The notes beneath the pieces were generated by a model, which searched no databases, was not told the origin of the DNA, and worked only from the letters and a program-made list of their open reading frames with translations. The position numbers and the translations under genes were made by a program. 64,000 bases of DNA from Ureibacillus composti (GTDB lineage: Bacteria > Bacillota > Bacilli > Bacillales_A > Planococcaceae), in the NCBI GenBank assembly GCA_030348875.1, contig JAUCEP010000002.1, positions 1,009,001-1,073,000 of the forward strand. Reading direction: 5' to 3'. Shown here piece after piece: positions 57,022 to 64,000 of this stretch (position 1 is its first letter; each line of letters starts with the position of its first letter).

Positions 57022-57423
57022 TTAAACTTCTACTGTTTCTGCAGAATATGTTTTTGTATCGTTATCGATTCCATGTTCAGCAAAATCTTTTTTAATGTTT
57101 GCTAAAAGTTCTTCGCATTTTTTAACTAAATGATTTGGGAACACTTCGTCTTCGCCGTATTCAACACCATGTGGATAGTAGTATTTACCAAGTGCTGGCT
57201 TTTGGATTTTAAGTACTGCATCTTTAGCACCAACATCCCCTGAAACAGCACTACAGAATACACGTAAGTAGAAGCGGCCTTCTTTAATGTCAAAACGACG
57301 ATCAAAAGTCATACGGTCATAGTCCCAACCACCATGGCATTCTAAACCTTGTTTTTTCATAACGCTTACTAGAAGCTCTTGGTCTACTGTTATATTTTCA
57401 AGAGTTTTGTTTTCAAAATACAT
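57022..57423 (-). CDS. YugN-family protein
   Basis: 133 residues matching the YugN-like family (MYFENKTLENITVDQELLVSVMKKQGL; WDYDRMTFDRRFDIKEGRFYLRVF; YYYPHGVEYGEDEVFP). Soluble, function unknown. The ATG at 57423 follows AAAGGAGGA; the longer upstream frame is not used. Monocistronic. Confidence 0.85.
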   Translation of the reverse strand: MYFENKTLENITVDQELLVSVMKKQGLECHGGWDYDRMTFDRRFDIKEGRFYLRVFCSAVSGDVGAKDAVLKIQKPALGKYYYPHGVEYGEDEVFPNHLVKKCEELLANIKKDFAEHGIDNDTKTYSAETVEV

Positions 57424-57715
57424 ACAATAATCCTCCTTTAGCATTCGTACATTAGTTTTAAGCTCATATTTATAATAGAGCAAATTAACTTTTGTTGCAA
57501 TGGCAACATTGTGTCAGGCAAGGTATAATTAGTATTATATGCTATCCTATTTCCATTAATAGAAGGGTACATAAATACCTTAAGATCATGGGTATCTTTC
57601 TAAAGGTAGTCATATAATTTAATAGATAAAGACAATACACATGTGTAAATAAATTCTTAACTAGATGCAATTTAATTTCTGGAGAATTAGATATTAGAAA
57701 AAGGCATGGTATAAA

Positions 57716-58816
57716 ATGAAAACATTATTTAGAATTTTGATTGTGATCTCTGCTTTAGCCATTATATATTATTATTCCTCTGATTCTATTGATGAGTACG
57801 AACCTTTAGAGGGACCGAATTCCTCGTCACCTTTAATCCCTAAAACTGGTGAACAATTACAGAACTTTGAACAAGGTTTACCTAGGCCAGAAAAAGGTTT
57901 ATCAATTTGGATTGATAAAAAGAGTAGTGAGCTAGAAAAACAGTATGGGGAACCCGATCGAATCGATCAAACAGCATTCGGATATGAATGGTGGGTTTAT
58001 AATGCGGAACGTAGTAAATTTGTTATGTTTAGTGTAGAGGATGGCATCGTTAGTCAGGTTTACATAAGTGGACATGAATTAGATGCGAGTCCTTATCATA
58101 TTGGTCAAAATTTAGATGAAATTTATCGTATGACCATCGTAGATACTGAGGTAACAGCGACAATTGAAGAAAATATATATACCTTTTCAATGAATGAAGA
58201 GGACATGCGTACACGAATTCTAACTAAATTTGATGGACTTTTTACACAACTCTATATTGATTCTGAAAACGAAACATTAAACGGAATCCGTTTTATGAAC
58301 AGCAAAACTTTAGTAGTACATAAACCATATGAAATGACTTTTGCTGGTGAATTAATAACTGCACCTAGTCCAACTTCATTTTTATTAGAAGAAAGCAATT
58401 TAGGAAGTGCGAATCAGCTATTTGATTTAATTAATAGCTTTCGTATTCAACATGGTGTATCAGAATTAATCTCTAATGAAGAGTTAACGAATTCGGCCAG
58501 ATCTCATAGTGAGGAAATGTACACTGAAAATTACTTGTCCCATGATTCACCTTCAAACGGAAGCCTAAAAGAACGCTTAGACGCACAAGGCATCTCTTAC
58601 GATGAAGTAGGTGAAAATTTAGCATCTGCTTACTTTGATTCAATTGAAGCTGTTCATGGTTGGTTAAATTCTAAAGATCATCGAGAAGTAATGCTTGATG
58701 AAAAATACACTCACGTTGGGTCAGGAGTATTTATGAATTACTATACTCAAATTTTAATTAATGAAAAAGAAAGAATGGAAGATAAGCAGTCCGAACTAAA
58801 AGATCTTGAAGAATAG
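57716..58816 (+). CDS. ylbC: CAP/SCP-domain exported protein YlbC
   Basis: 366 residues. Uncleaved-looking N-terminal helix (LFRILIVISALAIIYYYSS). CAP-associated N-terminal domain (~60-200) with EKQYGEPDRIDQTAFGYEWWVYN. C-terminal CAP domain (~230-350) with NSFRIQHGVSELISNEEL, SARSHSEEMYTENYLSHDSP, GENLASAY, and GWLNSKDHREVMLDEKYTHVGSGV; the His/Glu set of the CAP cavity is present. Surface protein of unknown function, same neighbourhood as in B. subtilis. Confidence 0.88.
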   Translation: MKTLFRILIVISALAIIYYYSSDSIDEYEPLEGPNSSSPLIPKTGEQLQNFEQGLPRPEKGLSIWIDKKSSELEKQYGEPDRIDQTAFGYEWWVYNAERSKFVMFSVEDGIVSQVYISGHELDASPYHIGQNLDEIYRMTIVDTEVTATIEENIYTFSMNEEDMRTRILTKFDGLFTQLYIDSENETLNGIRFMNSKTLVVHKPYEMTFAGELITAPSPTSFLLEESNLGSANQLFDLINSFRIQHGVSELISNEELTNSARSHSEEMYTENYLSHDSPSNGSLKERLDAQGISYDEVGENLASAYFDSIEAVHGWLNSKDHREVMLDEKYTHVGSGVFMNYYTQILINEKERMEDKQSELKDLEE

Positions 58817-58889
58817 TCCTATTCTAATTTTATTTTTAACTTATTCAACAGAAGTTTCTTTATTAAAAATCTGAAGAAATCATGTAAAA

Positions 58890-58928
58890 AACGTCAAGTT
58901 CGTGAAAAAAGTCGAACTTGGCGTTTTA
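58890..58928 (+). terminator. Terminator of ylbC, first hairpin
   Basis: AACGTCAAGTTCG pairs with CGAACTTGGCGTT, followed by TTATT. Confidence 0.78.
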
Positions 58929-58984
58929 TTGTTAGTTCAAAAAGCATACCTTATTTTAAAGTTGTCATTAGAATAATTAACTAG

Positions 58985-59024
58985 AAAAAACAGCCCAACT
59001 TTTTTAATAGATGGGCTGTTTTTT
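58985..59024. terminator. Second hairpin before the murE paralogue
   Basis: Thirteen-base arms AAAAAACAGCCCA / TGGGCTGTTTTTT. It insulates the murE-like gene from ylbC. Confidence 0.85.
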
Positions 59025-59045
59025 GTGTCATGTATAAATTCTGGG

Positions 59046-59053
59046 CATAGAAT
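59046..59053 (+). promoter_or_regulatory. Possible sporulation-type -10 before murE paralogue
   Basis: CATAGAAT resembles the mother-cell sigma-E/sigma-K -10 element (CATACAAT / CATANNNTA). A GTCATGT 16 bases upstream is a poor and closely spaced -35. Tentative. Confidence 0.25.
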
Positions 59054-59073
59054 ATGTGAAAAGGAGTGACAAC

Positions 59074-60552
59074 TTGCAACTTGCAGAACTATTGAAAGAT
59101 TGGCCTTGTACGGTTAAAGGAGGTTCTATTCGAGTTGAAGTGCTCGGATTAGAAGACTATGCACAGCAGGTTAAAGAAGGCGATTTATTCGTAGTACGTA
59201 AAGGCAATAAAGAAGATGGACTAAAATATGTAGATATTGCAATTGATAATGGAGCAGTTGGAGTTGTTATTGAGGATGAAAAATTACTTGATAGCTTAAA
59301 ATTATCTGTACCATTAATTTGGGTACCAAATAGTTTAAAATTCATGTCATATTGTGCAGCAAAGTTAAATCGTTTCCCAGCAGATGCAATGCAAGTTATT
59401 GCAATTACAGGGACAAACGGAAAAACAACAGTAAGTCATTTCATCGGACAGCTACTACATGCACTACATAAAAATGTAATTGTTATCGGAACAAACGGTC
59501 TTTTTATCAATGGTGAAGAAGTAAAGTTAAACTATGAACATCTGACAACATTACAACCCAAACATTTACACAGAATACTTAAAATTGCGGTGCAACGTGG
59601 AGTACAGTATGTAGTTTTAGAAGCTTCGTCAATGGGACTTGCAAAACATCGTTTGGATGACTGTTCAATTGACTATGGGGTGTTTTTAAATTTAGCGGAA
59701 GATCATATAGAAGATCATGGTTCTTACGAAAAATATAAAGCTTCAAAGCAAATCCTTGCCACTTTAGCTAATAAACTTGTCTTAAATGGTGATGATTCTT
59801 TTTGCCGGACAGTTGGGTTACAAGCAAAGAAACCAAAAGTTTACTTTGGTTTAGGAAATCGAGTAGATTTTCAATTACAGTTACTAGCTGAAGGCTTACA
59901 TTGCTCTACAGTTTGTCTACAAAGTAATAAGGGACAGAAAGTATTTACTATACCGTTCGTTGGGGAACATCATTTACAAAATGCAATAGCTGCAATTACA
60001 ACGACAACTGAATTAGGATTTGACATTGAGAAAGTATGTCAAGCAGCTGAAAAATTACATTTACCAAAAGGTAGGCTCGAATCGATAGAGAACGATTTAA
60101 ATTTATCAATCTTTATTGATTATGCTCATACAGAAGCTGCATTACGAGCAGTATTAAAGACTTTAAAGAAAACAACGGAACGTAATTTAATCGTTGTTTT
60201 TAGCTGCGGTGGAGATCGTGATAAACATAAACGCATAAAAATGGGGGCAGTTGCTTCTAAATATGCCGATTATATATATCTGACGATGGATAACCCAAGA
60301 AGTGAGGATCCAGAAGTCATCAATGCACAAATTGCAGCAGGATTTTTAGCAAACCAAAAATATGAAATGGTGCTAGACCGTGGAGAAGCAATAGAAACAG
60401 CAATACGCAATGCAAAAGAAGGAGATACAATTCTAATTGCGGGGAAAGGTCATGAAACATCACAAATCATTGGATCAAAGCAAATAAGATTCTCTGATTT
60501 TGAGTGTGTTAAATCTGTATTAGAAAAAAGTTTATCTGATCAGAAAGAGTAA
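59074..60552 (+). CDS. murE: MurE-type UDP-MurNAc-tripeptide synthetase paralogue (DAP-type motif)
   Basis: Mur ligase of 492 residues. N-terminal UDP-binding domain, ATP motif ITGTNGKTTVSHFIGQLL (~110-127), central-domain motifs TTLQP, EASSMGL and NLAEDHIEDHG, ADP-side FIDYAHTEAALRAVL, and the substrate motif MDNPRSEDP. DNPR is the mark of enzymes adding meso-diaminopimelate; lysine-adding enzymes usually have DNPA. It stands alone, away from the dcw cluster where the housekeeping murE normally lies. Start is the TTG at 59074 (MQLAELLKDW), seven bases after AAGGAG. In a lysine-walled relative it would be a candidate spore-cortex ligase. Confidence 0.85.
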   Translation: MQLAELLKDWPCTVKGGSIRVEVLGLEDYAQQVKEGDLFVVRKGNKEDGLKYVDIAIDNGAVGVVIEDEKLLDSLKLSVPLIWVPNSLKFMSYCAAKLNRFPADAMQVIAITGTNGKTTVSHFIGQLLHALHKNVIVIGTNGLFINGEEVKLNYEHLTTLQPKHLHRILKIAVQRGVQYVVLEASSMGLAKHRLDDCSIDYGVFLNLAEDHIEDHGSYEKYKASKQILATLANKLVLNGDDSFCRTVGLQAKKPKVYFGLGNRVDFQLQLLAEGLHCSTVCLQSNKGQKVFTIPFVGEHHLQNAIAAITTTTELGFDIEKVCQAAEKLHLPKGRLESIENDLNLSIFIDYAHTEAALRAVLKTLKKTTERNLIVVFSCGGDRDKHKRIKMGAVASKYADYIYLTMDNPRSEDPEVINAQIAAGFLANQKYEMVLDRGEAIETAIRNAKEGDTILIAGKGHETSQIIGSKQIRFSDFECVKSVLEKSLSDQKE

Positions 60553-60678
60553 CAATGCCACAAAACGTTTTCTCCTTATTTTCTACTTATGCTAAATAAA
60601 TCAAATCCGTATAAGTATTAGAAATACCAACAAGATAAAATTTCTGCTATTATAAGTAGAGATAGGGGGAATAATAAA

Positions 60679-61125
60679 ATGATGATGACTACCGAATGGG
60701 TATTCATTTTAGATACAGTTGATGAATTAAGTTCAATGATTCTTTCCTCTGAACAAGCGCAAAATTTACGAGATGCACATCTCGATGTATACAGTGATAA
60801 AGCACTGGTGCAACAAATTGCTACATTTAATCGAATGAAAGAACAATATGAGGATGTGCAGCGTTTTGGTAAGTATCATCCTGATTACCATACAATTATG
60901 AAGAAAATTCGTGAGCAAAAACGACAACTAGATTTAGATGATCGAATTGCAAATTTAAAGATAGCAGAAAACGAGTTTCAAGATCTATTAGACGAAGTGA
61001 GTCTTTTAATAGGAAAATCTGTTTCTGAAGCTGTTAAGGTGCCAGTAAGTAATCCGTTTTATTCAACAGGATCTTCTTGTGGAAGTGGCTGCGGTACTGG
61101 TGGCGGATGTTCTTGTTCAGCATAA
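60679..61125 (+). CDS. ricF: RicF (YlbF), Y-complex subunit
   Basis: 148-residue helical protein of the YlbF/YmcA family. Core YEDVQRFGKYHPDYHTIMKKIREQKRQLDLDDRIANLKIAENEFQDLLDEVS is close to B. subtilis RicF. The tail SSCGSGCGTGGGCSCSA has four Cys that help hold the Fe-S cluster of the RicA-RicF-RicT complex. That complex steers RNase Y and affects competence, biofilm and sporulation. GGGGGA precedes the ATG. Confidence 0.93.
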   Translation: MMMTTEWVFILDTVDELSSMILSSEQAQNLRDAHLDVYSDKALVQQIATFNRMKEQYEDVQRFGKYHPDYHTIMKKIREQKRQLDLDDRIANLKIAENEFQDLLDEVSLLIGKSVSEAVKVPVSNPFYSTGSSCGSGCGTGGGCSCSA

Positions 61126-61158
61126 AAAAGAGAGTCCTTTAGGGACTCTCTTTTTTTC
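61125..61158 (+). terminator. Terminator of ricF
   Basis: AAAAGAGAGTCC pairs with GGGACTCTCTTTT around a short loop, followed by T-run. Confidence 0.9.
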
Positions 61159-61261
61159 TCGCTGTCCACGGTCATTGATCTGGTTTTTGTCATAAATTTT
61201 TATCACCTCAGAGTAATAGAAAATTAAGAAGTACAACACTTTTTTTACTGCGAATACAAGT

Positions 61262-61400
61262 CGATTGTAGTGGAGTGTGCGAAGACTCCTACGGGAACAG
61301 CACGAGCGGAAAATCCATTTTTGCAACAGTTAGCCGCAAAAATTAGTTGGAGCCGTGCCCGTGGAAAGCGTAGCGCCTGTAACGGAAATCGACTATTTTA
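61262..61400. repeat. Bacillaceae-type intergenic repeat, family C
   Basis: Ends are inverted: GATTGTAGTGGAGTGTGCGA and the right end GTAACGGAAATCGACTA. Inside are CTCCTACGGGAACAGCACGAGC and GCCCGTGGAAAGCGTAGCGCC. I know this pattern as a frequent REP-like element of Bacillaceae. One copy in the window, between the ricF terminator and the glycerophosphodiesterase terminator; no gene in 61126-61493. Confidence 0.68.
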
Positions 61401-61412
61401 AATATGTATTGT

Positions 61413-61465
61413 AAAAAGAAAAAAGACTGCAGACAATTCAATTTTCTTTGAGTTTGTCTACAGTC
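61413..61465 (-). terminator. Terminator of the glycerophosphodiesterase gene
   Basis: GACTGCAGACAA pairs with TTGTCTACAGTC (one mismatch); T-run on the minus strand. Confidence 0.8.
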
Positions 61466-61493
61466 AGAGGCAGGGGGAATCCCAATGCCTTTA

Positions 61494-62420
61494 CTATTCT
61501 TCTATATTTTTTTGTTCGTGTAGTTCTTTTAATAGTGGCACTGCTAAATCAGGACGGTCTGTGATAATCCCTTGTGCACCATTTTCAATTAATCTTCTCA
61601 TTGTTTCTTCATCATTGATGACCCAATAATGAACAGGGATATTTAAGTTATTTAAGAATGCAATGAACTTTGATGAATCTAATGAAAACACACCAGACTT
61701 CGTAGGAATTTGAAACACATCCACTTTCGGGTGATATAGGTGGCGGAATTGACTTGAAAATGCAGTAAATGCTTTTCGAATATCGTTTTCACCGGCACCT
61801 AAAGCAACGTGATTTTGGGCATATAAGTTAAAGCGGTCAATTTGTTCACTATAAAAACTTGTGACGACGACACGATCTTCAACACCTAATTCCTCTATAA
61901 GCCTCCATAATTTCGATGGGATTAGGCTTCCTTCATAAGTATCTGGATCATCTTTCATGTCAATATTTACATATGTGTCTGGGAAGGCTACTAATAGTTC
62001 CCTTAATGTAACTATACTTATGTGATCGTCTTTGTATGGTGTGTTACCTTCCAAATCTTCAAAGTAGTAACCAGCATTTAATTCTCTTAATTCTTTTAGC
62101 GTAAAGTCTTTTACATAACCAAAACCATTCGTTGTACGGTTTACTGTATCATCATGGAATACTATAATTTCTTCATCTTTTGTTAATCGAATATCTATTT
62201 CAAATCCATCGACACCAAGTTCGTGGGCTTTTTCAAATGCAATCATGGTATGTTCCGGTGCTAGTTGAAGACCACCACGATGGGCAAGTACTATTGGACG
62301 CTCAAATTGTAATATATCTTTTCCTTCTCGTTTTTGTGGTTTAGATATGGCTTTACTGCCTGCCCATGCGGCTGCACTTGCTGCTGCAATCGCAAGTGCT
62401 ACTTTTGTTTTCTTTCCCAT
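61494..62420 (-). CDS. Glycerophosphodiester phosphodiesterase family protein
   Basis: 308 residues. A short N-terminal hydrophobic stretch rich in Ala (VALAIAAASAAAWAGS) suggests a membrane anchor or signal. The GDPD TIM barrel follows: catalytic VLAHRGGLQLAPEHTMIAFEKA, metal DGFEIDIRLTKDEEIIVFHDDTVNRTT, and the closing HYWVINDEETMRRLIENGAQGIITDRPD. Releases glycerol-3-phosphate from lipid or teichoic acid headgroups. Monocistronic. Confidence 0.9.
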   Translation of the reverse strand: MGKKTKVALAIAAASAAAWAGSKAISKPQKREGKDILQFERPIVLAHRGGLQLAPEHTMIAFEKAHELGVDGFEIDIRLTKDEEIIVFHDDTVNRTTNGFGYVKDFTLKELRELNAGYYFEDLEGNTPYKDDHISIVTLRELLVAFPDTYVNIDMKDDPDTYEGSLIPSKLWRLIEELGVEDRVVVTSFYSEQIDRFNLYAQNHVALGAGENDIRKAFTAFSSQFRHLYHPKVDVFQIPTKSGVFSLDSSKFIAFLNNLNIPVHYWVINDEETMRRLIENGAQGIITDRPDLAVPLLKELHEQKNIEE

Positions 62421-62693
62421 GTTTGTCCTCCTAATTGCACGAGTTGTTTTTATTTTATTAAGACATTTAAGACATTATTAATAATACATACGTCTTTTTC
62501 GAATTGATTAATCACTTAATCTTTTAGAAGTTTCTTGTAATAATCAAATTAAAAATTAAGTCAATGAAATTTTGCTTTCATATTAAATGTATAGTTAATT
62601 ATAACGGAAAATCTTATCGACTGTCAGCTAAACTCTGTTGCTATAAAAATTGTCTGTATGGTATGCTTTTTATATATGAAAAGGGGAAATGAA

Positions 62694-62972
62694 ATGAGAG
62701 AACGACAAGGTTTAATTGTCTATGTACATCAATTGAAAAATGCAAAGAGTTTAAGGAAGTACGGAAATGTTCATTATATATCTCGAAAACTTAAGTATGT
62801 AGTCATTTATTGCAACCGTGATGAGATTGAATTTACAATGAATAAAATAAAACGTCTTCCGTTTGTGAAAGACGTAGTAGAATCTTTTCGCCCTTACTTA
62901 AAGACAGAGTTTGAAAATGCCAAACCTGATAAGGCGAAAGAATATGATTATGACTATAAAGTAGGACTTTAA
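62694..62972 (+). CDS. ylbG: UPF0298/DUF2129 protein YlbG
   Basis: 92 residues ([38 protein letters not shown]) matching YlbG. Small soluble protein of unknown function, conserved next to ricF/ylbF in Bacillales. The ATG at 62694 is seven bases after AAGGGG; upstream in-frame codons have no site. Confidence 0.9.
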   Translation: MRERQGLIVYVHQLKNAKSLRKYGNVHYISRKLKYVVIYCNRDEIEFTMNKIKRLPFVKDVVESFRPYLKTEFENAKPDKAKEYDYDYKVGL

Positions 62973-63047
62973 CTTCATTCAGCTGCGCCGGGAACTAACG
63001 ACAGTCGTTGCTTTACACCAGAGCGCATTTGATTGATGCACAGTAAT

Positions 63048-63440
63048 TTAACGCAATGGTGGAAGTAAATTGTTCATTCTTAAGATACCAATTAAATGCT
63101 GATAGAACATTGTGGTTTCAGCAAAGACGGAAGAGTGCTTTATATCAAATGGTGGAACTACTTTCTTCCCAATTTCTTTTACAGCCTCTTCAAATAGCTG
63201 AATTCTTTTTGAGGGTTTCTCGGTACCAAATGGGATTCCTTCACGACATATATAGATCGGCATGAATTTACTATCCTCCACTGGCTTAAATGCTACGGCA
63301 AGGGAGGCTACTTGTTTTCCATTTTTATTTGAAGTGAAAATGTATGCATAATGGAATCTTTTTTCATTTGTTTTTATAAGTTCACAAAGTTCATAAACAT
63401 CGCCATAACCTTGTCCAAGTTCTATAAATTGTTGAATCAT
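63048..63440 (-). CDS. DUF7147-like conserved protein
   Basis: 130 residues (MIQQFIELGQGYGDVYELCELI; MPIYICREGIPFGTEKPSKRIQLFEEAVKE; YQHLIGILRMNNLLPPL), similar to small Bacillales proteins I know as DUF7147, some labelled methylthioribose kinase in error. No kinase motifs. GGATGTG precedes the ATG. Convergent with ylbG. Function unknown. Confidence 0.75.
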   Translation of the reverse strand: MIQQFIELGQGYGDVYELCELIKTNEKRFHYAYIFTSNKNGKQVASLAVAFKPVEDSKFMPIYICREGIPFGTEKPSKRIQLFEEAVKEIGKKVVPPFDIKHSSVFAETTMFYQHLIGILRMNNLLPPLR

Positions 63441-63496
63441 TTATTCGCACATCCTTTCTACTTTCCAATATTATCATGATACGGGAGGATAGGCAC

Positions 63497-64000
63497 ATGA
63501 AAATTGCAATTAGTTTTTTTGGAGTACTTTTATTAATGGTCAGTGGATTGCTTTTCTTCCAATATCAAGTGTTTTCCGACAAGCTTGAGACGGGGGAAGG
63601 TAATTTCTCATACTCACAAGAAATCGAAATTGTTTATCGTGGTGAAAGCCTAGATATTCGCCAACATTTAAGTAATTTACCAAATCAAACGATAGAAATA
63701 AAGTGGCCCAATTTAGCAGTTAGTGCTAATTGTTTTATCGAGTCTGAAAATAGTTGTAAACGGTTGAATGATGAGAAAACTAAATTTGAACAGGGAGACA
63801 TTCGATCACAATCATTATCATACATAATTCCATTAGATGGAGGATTAAAATCTAGACAGTTATTGAAAGAAATTTTTGTTACTTTACAAAATGGTGAGGT
63901 TACTCACTCAACAGTACATATTACGACGGATAGTGGAGTTAATGGACAATGGGTTACTGGTTTACCTTTAGTAGGTCAACAATCATTATCCCTTGTTAAT
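63497..64000 (+). CDS. Uncharacterised exported/membrane-anchored protein, N-terminal part
   Basis: 168 codons to the right edge, still open. N-terminal helix (IAISFFGVLLLMVSGLLFF), then a hydrophilic, beta-rich extracytoplasmic region with two close Cys in ANCFIESENSCKR that could form a disulfide. GGGAGG lies before the ATG. I do not recognise a family; its place after ylbG suggests a conserved Bacillales surface protein. Confidence 0.75.
   Translation, partial: MKIAISFFGVLLLMVSGLLFFQYQVFSDKLETGEGNFSYSQEIEIVYRGESLDIRQHLSNLPNQTIEIKWPNLAVSANCFIESENSCKRLNDEKTKFEQGDIRSQSLSYIIPLDGGLKSRQLLKEIFVTLQNGEVTHSTVHITTDSGVNGQWVTGLPLVGQQSLSLVN

Overview
The window is a low-GC Firmicutes chromosome segment. 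Gene order follows the Bacillus subtilis backbone closely: potR/ykuV, ktrC-rnjA-rpoY-ykrA-defB-pdhABCD, speA-yktA-yktB-ykzI-suhB, ylaF-typA-ylaH-ylaI-ylaN-ftsW-pycA-ctaA..G, then ylbC-ricF-ylbG. RpoY, RNase J1, YlaN and RicF are Bacillales markers. Codon use, frequent TTG/GTG starts behind strong Shine-Dalgarno sites, and an intergenic repeat type that I associate with Lysinibacillus/Solibacillus suggest Planococcaceae. That placement is inference. I saw no rRNA, tRNA, IS element, prophage or CRISPR.

Layout. 1-2 kb: start of a GntP-type permease and a PAS/AAA+/Fis regulator that lacks the GAFTGA loop. 2.3-8.3 kb: an MFS efflux pump and the leftward spermidine/putrescine operon potRABCD. 8.4-14.8 kb: ykuV, a methyltransferase, ktrC, rnjA-rpoY, a 23-codon cationic peptide gene with its own promoter and terminator, ykrA and defB. 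15.1-20.1 kb: the pyruvate dehydrogenase operon pdhABCD behind a clear sigma-A promoter. 20.5-24.5 kb: a TetR regulator divergent from an SwrC-type RND pump, with two operator-like palindromes on the pump promoter. 24.7-31.7 kb: an organic-acid block made of a CitA/DcuS-type two-component system, the tripartite tricarboxylate transporter tctCBA with a candidate response-regulator site and a cre-like site upstream, and an LrgA/LrgB pair.

31.8-45.3 kb: speA, a nitronate monooxygenase-like enzyme, yktA, yktB, ykzI, suhB, ylaF, typA, ylaH, an NMT1/SsuA-type ABC transporter, ylaI, a YlaL-like gene, ylaN and ftsW. 45.3-56.9 kb: pycA and the caa3 oxidase cluster ctaA, ctaCDEF, ctaG plus a DUF420 gene. 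The gene between ctaA and ctaC, ctaB (heme O synthase), is a heavily decayed pseudogene. 57-64 kb: a YugN-family gene, ylbC, a stand-alone MurE paralogue with the meso-DAP motif DNPR, ricF, a glycerophosphodiesterase, ylbG, a DUF7147-like gene and the start of an uncharacterised exported protein.

Metabolic logic: carbon enters as citrate-like acids or pyruvate (tctCBA, lrgAB), is oxidised by PDH or carboxylated by PycA, and electrons leave through the caa3 oxidase. The points most worth a second look are the broken ctaB, the MurE paralogue (candidate spore-cortex DAP ligase), the GAFTGA-less activator, the cationic micro-gene, the operator arrays at swrC and tctC, and a degenerate 52-bp hairpin repeat array near 40.0 kb.
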